NCBI GenBank assembly: GCA_947588995.1
Contig: CANPZI010000002.1
Coordinates: forward strand, 172,696-236,695
DNA: 64,000 nt
Direction: 5' to 3'
Origin: an uncultured Lachnospiraceae bacterium
GTDB lineage: Bacteria; Bacillota; Clostridia; Lachnospirales; Lachnospiraceae
This document shows, piece by piece, positions 23,979-31,746 of the stretch (positions are counted from its first letter, which is position 1; every line of letters starts with the position of its first letter). The translations under genes were made by a program, and so were the position numbers. The notes beneath the pieces are model-generated. The model searched no databases and was not told the origin of the DNA. It worked only from the letters and a program-made list of their open reading frames with translations.

Positions 23979-24052
23979 TAGCGAGAGGGGGACTTGAACC
24001 CTCGACACCACGGGTATGAACCGTGTGCTCTAGCCAGCTGAGCTATCTCGCC
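23979..24052 (-). tRNA. tRNA-Met (CAT), elongator type
   Basis: 74-nt cloverleaf: acceptor GGCGAGA / TCTCGCT, D arm AGCTCAGCTGGCTAGAGC, anticodon stem-loop CACGG-TTCATAC-CCGTG, T arm GGGTTCAAGTCCC, discriminator A, CCA not encoded. G1 and the absence of three consecutive G-C pairs in the anticodon stem argue against initiator tRNA. Confidence 0.93.
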
Positions 24053-24113
24053 TTATGTCTCACGCCCACCATCCGTCTTACCGCGCGCCGAACGGACCGC
24101 CTGACCGTGAAAA

Positions 24114-24186
24114 TGGGGCCTATAGGGCTCGAACCTATGACCCTCTGTTTGTAAGACAGATGCTCTCCCAGCTGAGCTAAGACCCC
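24114..24186 (-). tRNA. tRNA-Val (TAC)
   Basis: 73-nt cloverleaf: acceptor GGGGTCT / AGGCCCC, D arm AGCTCAGCTGGGAGAGC, anticodon loop TCTTACAAA, T arm TAGGTTCGAGCCCTA, discriminator A, CCA not encoded. Co-transcribed with tRNA-Met 61 nt downstream. Confidence 0.95.
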
Positions 24187-24222
24187 ATATTCATGCGGGC
24201 TGACTGCGCAACCCGCTTTGCT

Positions 24223-24252
24223 AGTATACAATCTAACGGCGGGGGTTGTCAA
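24223..24252 (-). promoter_or_regulatory. tRNA-Val/tRNA-Met promoter
   Basis: Perfect -35 TTGACA (24247-24252), 18-nt spacer, TATACT (24223-24228), about 37 nt before tRNA-Val. Confidence 0.75.
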
Positions 24253-24288
24253 GTGTTTTTTTAAAATCACCAACCGCCATGCCCATTC

Positions 24289-24404
24289 ATAAGCCGGCCG
24301 CTGCGCGCCCCGGCTTATTTCATGTCGGGCGTGCGCCCTATAAGAATAATTTCGCGCTCCGCCCTTTGTGAGCAAGCTCCCACGGGCAGATCACAAAATT
24401 ATTC
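24289..24404. repeat. Nested inverted repeats behind argS
   Basis: Two structures fill the argS-tRNA gap: ATAAGCCGG / CCGGCTTAT (24289-24318, 9 bp perfect) and GAATAATTT / AAATTATTC (24344-24404, 9 bp perfect) that encloses GCCC/GGGC and GTGAGC/GCTC-CAC stems. One may act as the argS terminator although no clear T-run follows. Confidence 0.55.
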
Positions 24405-24424
24405 CTGCATGGCTTTCTGCTACG

Positions 24425-26206
24425 TCACATTTTCTCCGGGGCTGCGAAGCCAAGCAGTTCAATGCAGGTTTCCAGGATATCTCCGGTCAGTTTCAGCAGG
24501 GCGATCCAGCCCGCCTTTTTCTCTTCGTCCGTCTCGGCCAGCACCTTAGTCTCGTGGTAGAAGTGATTGAAAGCGTTGGCGATATCGTAGATGAACGCGC
24601 AGATCCTGTGGGGCGCCGCCTCCTCGTAGGCCGTCTCGATCACGGCATTGTATTTGGCGAGTTCCAGCATCAGGCTCTTCTCGGAATCGTTCACCGCGTC
24701 GCGGACGAGCGGATCAGTCAGGCTGCCGCCCTGCCCCGCGTACTTATGCAGGATCGACTTGATCCGCACGATGGTGTAGAGAATATATGGCCCGGTATCC
24801 CCCTCAAAAGAGGTGAATCTGTCGATATCGAAGATATAGTCCTTGGCCGCCTGATTGGAGAGGTCGCCGTACTTGACCGCGGCCAGCCCGACGATCCCTG
24901 CCGTCTCCGCCGCCTCCGCCATATCGATCTCATAGCCCTTGGTCGCGGCGTTCTCCTGAATTTTCCTGAGCATCTCCTCATCGATCTCGCGGATCAGATG
25001 CTCGAGGCGCATCACGCCGCCCTCCCTGGTCTTAAAAGGCTTGCCGTCCCTGCCGTTCATGGTGCCGTTGCCGATGTGCACGAGCTGCGTCTTTTCATCA
25101 ACCAGCCCGGTTTTCCTCGCGCAGCGGAAGATCTGTTCAAAATACAGATCCTGCCGCTTGTCCGTCACATAGATCATCTTGTCGGGATGATATTTTTCCA
25201 TGCGGTCCATGATAGTCGCCAGATCGGTAGTGTTGTACAGGGACGCGCCGTCGGACTTCAGTATCATGCAGGGCGGCACTTCTTTCGTGTCCGTCTCCTC
25301 TTTCACGTCCACCACGAGGGCGCCGTCGCTCTCATAGGCATAGCCGCCTTTTTTCAACAGATCCACCATGCCGGGGATCAGGTCCTGCACGTCCGACTCG
25401 CCTTTCCAGAGATCAAAGTGCACATCCAGGCTGTCATAATTCTTCTTCAGATCCTCCACGGACACGCGCATGATGTGCCGCCACAGGGCGCGGTGTCCTC
25501 TCTCGCCGTTCTGCAGCCTGTGGGTCGCCTCCATCGCCTCCGCCTTGTAGGCCGCGTCCTCCTTGGATCTGGCGCTGGCCGCGGGATAGATCTCCTCCAG
25601 CTCGGCTATGGTAAAGGGCGCTTCCGCGGGATACTCGCCGGTGTAATTCTCATCAAAGTAGACCAGGTCCGGCTGTCTCTTCCTCAGCTCGGTGATGACA
25701 AGCCCCATCTGCAGTCCCCAGTCTCCCATATGGATATCGCCGATCACGTCGTGGCCCACGTAGCGGCAGATCCGCTTCACGCTCTCGCCGATGATGGCGG
25801 GGCGCAGATGTCCCACATGGAGGGGTTTCGCCACATTGGCGCCGCCGTAATCGACGATGATCGTCTCCGCCCGCGCGGGCGCTTCCAGACCGAATTTAGG
25901 GGCGTTCCGCATCTGTCTGAGATAATCGCTGACAAAGGAAGCTTTCAGTTTCAGGTTCAGGAAGCCGGGCGGCGCGACCGACACCTCCGCAAACACTTCG
26001 CTCTCTGCAAGCTGCGCCGCCGCCTCTTTCGCGATCACCAAAGGCGCCTTGTGATACTGCTTCGCGCCTGCCATCGCGCCGTTGCACTGGTACTCGCACA
26101 GGTCCGGGCGGTTGGAGAGGGTAACCTTGCCCAGCTCCCCGTCATAACCTGCCGCCGCAAACGCTTTTTTCATCTCCTCCGAGATCAAATCTATGATTTT
26201 CTGCAT
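24425..26206 (-). CDS. argS: Arginyl-tRNA synthetase
   Basis: 593 residues, class I aminoacyl-tRNA synthetase. N-terminal Add1-type domain, then the HIGH motif as HVGH at residues 130-133 in GGANVAKPLHVGHLRPA, and MNGRDGKPFKTREGG in place of KMSKS, as in many bacterial ArgS. C-terminal DALR anticodon-binding domain (CAFIYDIANAFNHFYHETKVL). RBS CAGGAGGAAATC. It ends a probable operon carA-carB-queH-argS. Confidence 0.98.
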   Translation of the reverse strand: MQKIIDLISEEMKKAFAAAGYDGELGKVTLSNRPDLCEYQCNGAMAGAKQYHKAPLVIAKEAAAQLAESEVFAEVSVAPPGFLNLKLKASFVSDYLRQMRNAPKFGLEAPARAETIIVDYGGANVAKPLHVGHLRPAIIGESVKRICRYVGHDVIGDIHMGDWGLQMGLVITELRKRQPDLVYFDENYTGEYPAEAPFTIAELEEIYPAASARSKEDAAYKAEAMEATHRLQNGERGHRALWRHIMRVSVEDLKKNYDSLDVHFDLWKGESDVQDLIPGMVDLLKKGGYAYESDGALVVDVKEETDTKEVPPCMILKSDGASLYNTTDLATIMDRMEKYHPDKMIYVTDKRQDLYFEQIFRCARKTGLVDEKTQLVHIGNGTMNGRDGKPFKTREGGVMRLEHLIREIDEEMLRKIQENAATKGYEIDMAEAAETAGIVGLAAVKYGDLSNQAAKDYIFDIDRFTSFEGDTGPYILYTIVRIKSILHKYAGQGGSLTDPLVRDAVNDSEKSLMLELAKYNAVIETAYEEAAPHRICAFIYDIANAFNHFYHETKVLAETDEEKKAGWIALLKLTGDILETCIELLGFAAPEKM

Positions 26207-26262
26207 GATTTCCTCCTGCTATCCTGTCTTGGCAGGATCTCCTGCCCTCTCCCCGCCTGTCG

Positions 26263-26982
26263 TTACACCGCGCCGCTTCCCGCGCGCTCTCTCTTCCGCC
26301 TCTCCCGCTCCGCTTTGGAGTAAGCGCAGCCGCAGTAATCCTGCCTGTAGAGCCCGTATTCTCCCGACAGCTCGACGGAGCGCTTGTAGCCGCCTTTTTT
26401 CTTAAAATCCGACGGCAGCCAGGCCGTGCCGTACTCCGCCGCCAGACGCTCGCCGATCTCGTTGAGCTTAGCCGCGTTCTTTAAGGGGCTGACCGTCAGC
26501 GTGGTGGCAAAATAATCGAAGCCGCCCTCCGCCGCCCGCGCCGCCGTCTCCCGCAGTCTGAGCTCATAGCAGGCGAAACACCGCTCACCGCCCTCAGGGC
26601 AGTCTTCCCGGCCTCTGGCAATCTCCGCGAAGTGCTCCGGCTCGTATTCGCCCTCGATGATCTCTATGGGATAGCCAACCGTGCCGCCCTCAGGCGCACC
26701 GTCCTCCGCAGTCTGCCGGGAAACGCCGTCCTCAGACACAGCCTGCGCATTGTAGGCCGCGATCAGCCGCTTCTCCTCCGCCACCCGCTTCCGGTACTCC
26801 TCGTCCGGCGAGATGTTCGGATTGTAATAGAATACCGTGAGACGGAAATACCCGCGCAGATACTCCATCACGTAGCTGCTGCATGGCGCGCAGCAGCTGT
26901 GCAGCAGAAGCGTCGGCGCGTCCGCGCCTCTCTCCTCTATGATTCTGTCCAGTTCTCTCTGATAATTTCTGACCGCGTTCAT
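26263..26982 (-). CDS. queH: Epoxyqueuosine reductase QueH
   Basis: 239 residues. Last step of queuosine synthesis, reduction of epoxyqueuosine in tRNA, by the non-cobalamin QueH family (DUF208). Diagnostic cysteines: HSCCAPCSSYV at 28-34, CFACYELRL, and DYCGCAYS, expected to bind an Fe-S cluster and a second metal. Sits 45 nt after carB and 56 nt before argS on the same strand. A small insertion (SEDGVSRQTAEDGAPEGGTVGYP) after residue ~85 is variable in appearance. Confidence 0.93.
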   Translation of the reverse strand: MNAVRNYQRELDRIIEERGADAPTLLLHSCCAPCSSYVMEYLRGYFRLTVFYYNPNISPDEEYRKRVAEEKRLIAAYNAQAVSEDGVSRQTAEDGAPEGGTVGYPIEIIEGEYEPEHFAEIARGREDCPEGGERCFACYELRLRETAARAAEGGFDYFATTLTVSPLKNAAKLNEIGERLAAEYGTAWLPSDFKKKGGYKRSVELSGEYGLYRQDYCGCAYSKAERERRKRERAGSGAV

Positions 26983-27027
26983 CGATCCCCTCCGCGCCGC
27001 CCGCGTCCCGGCAGACGGCCGCTCCTG

Positions 27028-30000
27028 TCAGCGCCGCTGTCCGCGCTTCGCGATCGTGGCGATATCGACCAGAGTCATCTCGCCCCGGGAGACCGCATTC
27101 TCCAGACTGGTCACAAGCGCCGCGGCGGTGTCCATCGCCGTGATGCAGTTGACGCCCGTCTCGATGGCCGTCCTGCGGATCAGGAAGCCGTCCCGGTTCT
27201 TGTCGCGCCCCTGCGTGGGCGTGTCGATCACCAGATCGATCCTGTGTCCCAGGATCAGATCCATGACCGTCGGAGACTCCTGATGTATCTTGTTGACTTT
27301 TCTCGCCTTGACGCCCGCCTCGTTCAGCGCTGCGGCGGTGCTTCTGGTGGCGTAGATGATATAGCCCAGTTTCTCGAAGCGCCGTGCCACCTCGATGGCC
27401 TCGCCCTTGTCCGCGTCTTTTACGGTGATGATGATCTGCTTGTGTTTCGGCAGGTTGACGCCGGCGCCGAGGAATGCCTTGTACAGCGCCTCGTCGAAGG
27501 TCTTCGCGATGCCCAGGCACTCGCCCGTGGACTTCATCTCCGGCCCCAGGCTGATCTCCGCGCCCCTGATCTTTTCAAAGGAAAACACCGGCATCTTGAC
27601 GGCGAAGTAGTCCGCCGCCGGCTGTAAGCCCGGCTCGTAGCCCAGATCGCGTATCTTCTTTCCGATGATCACCTGTGTCGCCAGATCCACGATCGGGATG
27701 CCCGTCACCTTGCTGATGTACGGCACGGTGCGGGAGGAGCGGGGATTGACTTCGATCACGTACACCTCGTCCCCCATAGCGATGAACTGTATGTTGATCA
27801 GGCCGACCACATGCAGGGCTTTCGCCAGCCTGCCGGAGTAGTCCGCGATCGTCTCCTTGACCCGCTCGCTGACCGTAGGCGCGGGGTAGACCGAAATGCT
27901 GTCGCCGGAGTGCACGCCCGTGCGCTCGATATGCTCCATAATGCCGGGGATGAGGATGTCCGTGCCGTCGCACACCGCGTCCACTTCCAGCTCCTTGCCC
28001 TGCAGGTACTTGTCCACCAGGATCGGGTGATCCTGCTCGTAGCGGTTGATGACCGCCATGAACTCCTCGATCTCCTGATCCGAGATCGCGATCTGCATCC
28101 CCTGTCCGCCCAGCACATAGGAAGGACGCACCAGCACGGGATAGCCGAGCCTGTTCGCCACGGCTTTCGCCTCCTCGGCGGTGTAGACTGTGCCGCCCGC
28201 CGCTCTCGGAATCTTCGTCTCCTCCAGAATCCTGTCAAAAAGTTCCCTGTCCTCGGCGGCGTCCACGTCCTCCGCTTTCGTGCCCAGAATCGGCACGCCC
28301 ATCTTCATCAGGCTCTCGGTGAGCTTGATGGCGGTCTGGCCGCCGAACTGCACCACCGCGCCGTCCGGCTTCTCCACGCGGACGATATTCTCCACGTCTT
28401 CCGGCGTCAGCGGCTCGAAATAGAGTTTGTCCGCGATGTCGAAATCTGTGCTGACCGTCTCGGGATTGTTGTTGATGATAATCGTCTCATAGCCCTCCCT
28501 GGCAAAAGCCCAGGTGGCGTGCACGGAACAGTAGTCGAACTCGATTCCCTGGCCGATGCGGATCGGCCCGGAGCCCAGGACCAGCACTTTCTTCGGCGGA
28601 CGCGTCTCCTTGACTTCCGTCTCGGAGCCGAACACGGAATAGTAGTAGGGCGTACTCGCCTCGAACTCCGCCGCGCAGGTGTCCACCATCTTAAACGCCG
28701 CCACGATGCCGTTGTCATAGCGCATCTTTTTGATCTCTTCCTCCGTGCGGCCCGTCAGGCGCGCGATCACGCTGTCGGGGAACTCGATCCGCTTGGCCTC
28801 TTTTAACAGTTCTACGGTGAGCGGCCCCTGCTCCAGCGCCGCCTCCATCTGCGTCAGTATCGCAATCTTGTCGATGAACCAGCGGTCGATCATGGTGATC
28901 TCATGGATCGTATCGTAGTCTATGCCCTTGCGCAGCGCCTCCGCGATGACGTAGATGCGCTGATCGTCCACGATCTGCATCCGCTCGGTCAGTTCCTCCG
29001 CGGAAAGGCCCGAAAAATCATAGCTTCGCAGACAGTCCACATGCTGCTCCAGAGAGCGGAGCGCTTTCATCAGCGCGCCCTCAAAATTGTCACAGATGCT
29101 CATGACCTCGCCGGTCGCTTTCATCTGGGTGGTCAGCGTCCGCTTGGCCGTGATGAACTTGTCGAAAGGAAGCCTCGGAATCTTCACGACGCAGTAGTCA
29201 AGCGTCGGCTCGAAGCTGGCGTAGGTCTTGCCCGTGATGGCGTTTTTGATCTCATCCAGCGTGTAGCCCAGCGCAATCTTCGCCGCCACTTTCGCGATCG
29301 GATAGCCGGTCGCTTTGCTGGCCAGCGCGGAGGAGCGGCTGACGCGGGGATTGACCTCAATCACACAGTATTCAAAGCTGGTCGGATGCAGCGCGAACTG
29401 CACGTTGCAGCCGCCCGTGATGCCCAGTTCACCTATGATATTGAGCGCGGAGCTTCTAAGCATCTGGTACTCCTTGTCGCCCAGGGTCTGGGAGGGCGCC
29501 ACCACAATACTGTCGCCGGTGTGCACGCCTACAGGGTCGATATTTTCCATATTGCAGACGGTGATACAGTTGCCCGCGCTGTCGCGCATCACCTCGTACT
29601 CGATCTCTTTCCAGCCCGCGATACAGCGCTCCACAAGCACCTGCCCCACGCGGGAGAGGCGCAGGCCGTTGGCCAGAATCTCCTCGAGCTGCACCTGATC
29701 ATGAGCGATGCCGCCGCCGGAGCCGCCCAGCGTATAGGCCGGGCGCAGCACCACGGGATAGCCGATCTTCGCCGCAAAGGCGACGCCGTCCTCGATGTTC
29801 TCCACCACGAGGGAGGGCGCGCAGGGCTCACCGATCTTCTCCATCGTCTCCTTGAACTCCAGACGGTCCTCGGCTTTCTTGATGGTAGCCGCCGTCGTGC
29901 CGAGCAGGGTGACGCCATGCTCCTTTAGGAAACCGGACTCGTCCAGCTCCATGCCGAGATTGAGGCCGGCCTGGCCGCCCATGTTGGGCAGCAGGCTGTC

Positions 30001-30249
30001 CGGCTTTTCTTTCAGAATGATCTCTTCTATCACTTTCGCGGTCAGCGGCTCGATATAGACTTTGTCCGCGATGTCGCCGTCGGTCATGATGGTCGCGGGG
30101 TTGGAGTTCACGAGGATGACTTCCATGCCCTCCTCCTTTAAGGAGCGGCATGCCTGTGTTCCCGCGTAGTCGAACTCCGCCGCCTGCCCGATCACGATCG
30201 GGCCGGAGCCGATCACGAGCACTCTTTTCACGTTAGGATTCTTAGGCAT
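27028..30249 (-). CDS. carB: Carbamoyl-phosphate synthase large subunit
   Basis: 1,073 residues. Two homologous ATP-grasp synthetase halves (MPKNPNVKRVLVIGSGPIVIGQAAEFDYAG and RPPKKVLVLGSGPIRIGQGIEFDY) that make carbamoyl phosphate from bicarbonate, ammonia and two ATP, then a C-terminal MGS-like regulatory domain (ITVKDADKGEAIEVARRFEKLG ... DLVIDTPTQGRDKNRDGF). RBS CAGGAGG. Full family length. Feeds arginine and pyrimidine synthesis with the CarA glutaminase encoded upstream. Confidence 0.98.
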   Translation of the reverse strand: MPKNPNVKRVLVIGSGPIVIGQAAEFDYAGTQACRSLKEEGMEVILVNSNPATIMTDGDIADKVYIEPLTAKVIEEIILKEKPDSLLPNMGGQAGLNLGMELDESGFLKEHGVTLLGTTAATIKKAEDRLEFKETMEKIGEPCAPSLVVENIEDGVAFAAKIGYPVVLRPAYTLGGSGGGIAHDQVQLEEILANGLRLSRVGQVLVERCIAGWKEIEYEVMRDSAGNCITVCNMENIDPVGVHTGDSIVVAPSQTLGDKEYQMLRSSALNIIGELGITGGCNVQFALHPTSFEYCVIEVNPRVSRSSALASKATGYPIAKVAAKIALGYTLDEIKNAITGKTYASFEPTLDYCVVKIPRLPFDKFITAKRTLTTQMKATGEVMSICDNFEGALMKALRSLEQHVDCLRSYDFSGLSAEELTERMQIVDDQRIYVIAEALRKGIDYDTIHEITMIDRWFIDKIAILTQMEAALEQGPLTVELLKEAKRIEFPDSVIARLTGRTEEEIKKMRYDNGIVAAFKMVDTCAAEFEASTPYYYSVFGSETEVKETRPPKKVLVLGSGPIRIGQGIEFDYCSVHATWAFAREGYETIIINNNPETVSTDFDIADKLYFEPLTPEDVENIVRVEKPDGAVVQFGGQTAIKLTESLMKMGVPILGTKAEDVDAAEDRELFDRILEETKIPRAAGGTVYTAEEAKAVANRLGYPVLVRPSYVLGGQGMQIAISDQEIEEFMAVINRYEQDHPILVDKYLQGKELEVDAVCDGTDILIPGIMEHIERTGVHSGDSISVYPAPTVSERVKETIADYSGRLAKALHVVGLINIQFIAMGDEVYVIEVNPRSSRTVPYISKVTGIPIVDLATQVIIGKKIRDLGYEPGLQPAADYFAVKMPVFSFEKIRGAEISLGPEMKSTGECLGIAKTFDEALYKAFLGAGVNLPKHKQIIITVKDADKGEAIEVARRFEKLGYIIYATRSTAAALNEAGVKARKVNKIHQESPTVMDLILGHRIDLVIDTPTQGRDKNRDGFLIRRTAIETGVNCITAMDTAAALVTSLENAVSRGEMTLVDIATIAKRGQRR

Positions 30250-30300
30250 TATATACCTCCTGTAGCTGTTCTATGTATATCCGTCTTTTCTGTCTTTCAG

Positions 30301-30424
30301 GCGCGACAGGATTTCTCCGTCGCCACGCTCGCGCTCCGCAAAATGCGCAGCGGTACCAGGCTCGACACTACCTCGCCAGGTGCCGGCGCATTCTTGAGGG
30401 GCTCCTTGAGAAATTCTGTCACGC
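30301..30424 (-). repeat. Nested inverted-repeat element between carA and carB
   Basis: The 169-nt carA-carB gap contains an outer 17-bp inverted repeat (30301-30317 with 30408-30424, two positions that pair as G-U in RNA) whose right arm includes the carA stop codon, and inner stems AATGCGC / GCGCATT (30342-30348, 30386-30392) and CGGTACC / GGTGCCG. The co-transcribed RNA would fold into a branched structure before the carB ribosome site. Confidence 0.55.
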
Positions 30425-31615
30425 CCTGTGAGATGATTCCCGCATCATATCGATAAACCGGTCGAACAGATCTCCGGAGTCCTGGGGCCCCGGGCAGGCC
30501 TCGGGATGGAACTGCACGGTAAAGATGTTCCTGCCGGTGTAGGAAAGCCCTTCGTTGGTGCCGTCGTTGACGTTGACGAACGCGGGCACGGCCACTTTCT
30601 CATCAAGCCTGTCCGTGTCCACCACATAGCCATGGTTCTGGGAGGAGATGTACACCCGTCCCGTCCGCAGATCTTTGACCGGGTGGTTGCCTCCCCGATG
30701 GCCGTACTTCATCTTATGGGTGTCCGCGCCCGCAGCCAGCGCCATGAGCTGATGGCCGAGGCAGATCGCAAAGATCGGAATGTCCGCATCATACAGCTTC
30801 TTCACCTCGGCGATCACCTCCGTACACTCTTTCGGATCGCCGGGGCCGTTGCTGAGCATGATGCCGTCCGGCTCATCGTCTATGATCTCCCGCGCCGCCG
30901 TATGGGCGGGATAGACCGTCACGTCGCAGCCTCTGGCCGCCAGCGACCTCGCGATATTGTCTTTTGCGCCGAGGTCAAGGAGAGCCACCTTAAGGCCTGC
31001 GCCGTTCAGTCTGTGAACCATGCTCGGCTTCTTCTCCCGCACCCCCGCGGCGTAATCTTCTTTCACAAAGCGTGAACTGCCGGAGATCGGGCCGTTGTCC
31101 GCAAGCTCCCTCGTCCCGGCCAGTTTATATTTTTCCCCGCAGGTGACGCGCTCCACCACCCTGCCCGTGGTGTACGCCTTAAGCTTCGGCAGAATCTCCT
31201 CTGCCCGATAGTCTTCATCGGTGGTGATCATGCCGTTCATCGTGCCCTTTTCGCGCAGCAGCTTCGTGAGCGCCCGCGTGTCGATACCCGCGATGCCAGG
31301 CACGTCATTTTCCGTGAGAAATTCCTGAATCGTCATATCGCAGCGGAAATTGCTGGGCATCCGCGCAAGTTCCCTGACGATGAAACCGTCTGGCCACGCC
31401 CTGCGCGACTCCATGTCCTCCCTGCACACGCCGTAATTGCCGATCAGCGGATAGGTCATGCACACGGCCTGTCCCGCGTAGGACGGATCGGTCAGCACTT
31501 CCAGATAACCCGCCATGGAAGTATTGAAGACGATCTCGCTGATGATCTCTCTGTCGGCGCCGATGTGCGTCCCCGCAAACACCGTGCCGTCTTCCAAAAT
31601 TAAGAACGCTTTCAT
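30419..31615 (-). CDS. carA: Carbamoyl-phosphate synthase small subunit
   Basis: 398 residues from the ATG at 31615 (MKAFLILEDGTVFAG; AGGTGA 5 nt upstream). N-terminal CPSase small-chain domain, C-terminal class I glutamine amidotransferase with the nucleophile in IFAICLGHQLMALA and the His/Glu pair in FTVQFHPEACPGP. It supplies ammonia to CarB. An upstream in-frame extension overlaps purL and is rejected because the start above matches the family and has its own RBS and promoter. Confidence 0.97.
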   Translation of the reverse strand: MKAFLILEDGTVFAGTHIGADREIISEIVFNTSMAGYLEVLTDPSYAGQAVCMTYPLIGNYGVCREDMESRRAWPDGFIVRELARMPSNFRCDMTIQEFLTENDVPGIAGIDTRALTKLLREKGTMNGMITTDEDYRAEEILPKLKAYTTGRVVERVTCGEKYKLAGTRELADNGPISGSSRFVKEDYAAGVREKKPSMVHRLNGAGLKVALLDLGAKDNIARSLAARGCDVTVYPAHTAAREIIDDEPDGIMLSNGPGDPKECTEVIAEVKKLYDADIPIFAICLGHQLMALAAGADTHKMKYGHRGGNHPVKDLRTGRVYISSQNHGYVVDTDRLDEKVAVPAFVNVNDGTNEGLSYTGRNIFTVQFHPEACPGPQDSGDLFDRFIDMMRESSHRA

Positions 31616-31658
31616 TCCGTCACCTGTTCTTTCCGATATTCTTTCGCACAATCGACTT

Positions 31659-31687
31659 ATTATAGCACAAGAGCCGATTCCATTCAA
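31659..31687 (-). promoter_or_regulatory. carA promoter
   Basis: TTGAAT (31682-31687), 17-nt spacer, perfect TATAAT (31659-31664), about 44 nt before carA. No obvious PyrR or arginine-repressor site was seen. Confidence 0.75.
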
Positions 31688-31692
31688 TTCCC

Positions 31693-31742
31693 AAAACGAG
31701 GCCTCCTGCAGGGTGCTTCCCCGCACGAGGCCTTTCTCGTTT
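31693..31742 (-). terminator. Terminator after purL
   Basis: AACGAG / CTCGTT outer stem with inner AGGCCT / AGGCCT pairing, directly after the purL stop; on the minus strand the structure ends in CGTTTT. Confidence 0.55.
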
Positions 31743-31746
31743 CTAC

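Noticed and set aside
24368..26323. 651-codon open frame on the plus strand across argS
   Set aside because: Mirror of argS, which has all synthetase motifs; composition is that of an antisense frame.
31616..31746. PyrR or arginine-repressor attenuator before carA
   Set aside because: The hairpin belongs to the purL 3' end and lies upstream of the carA promoter; no anti-terminator seen.
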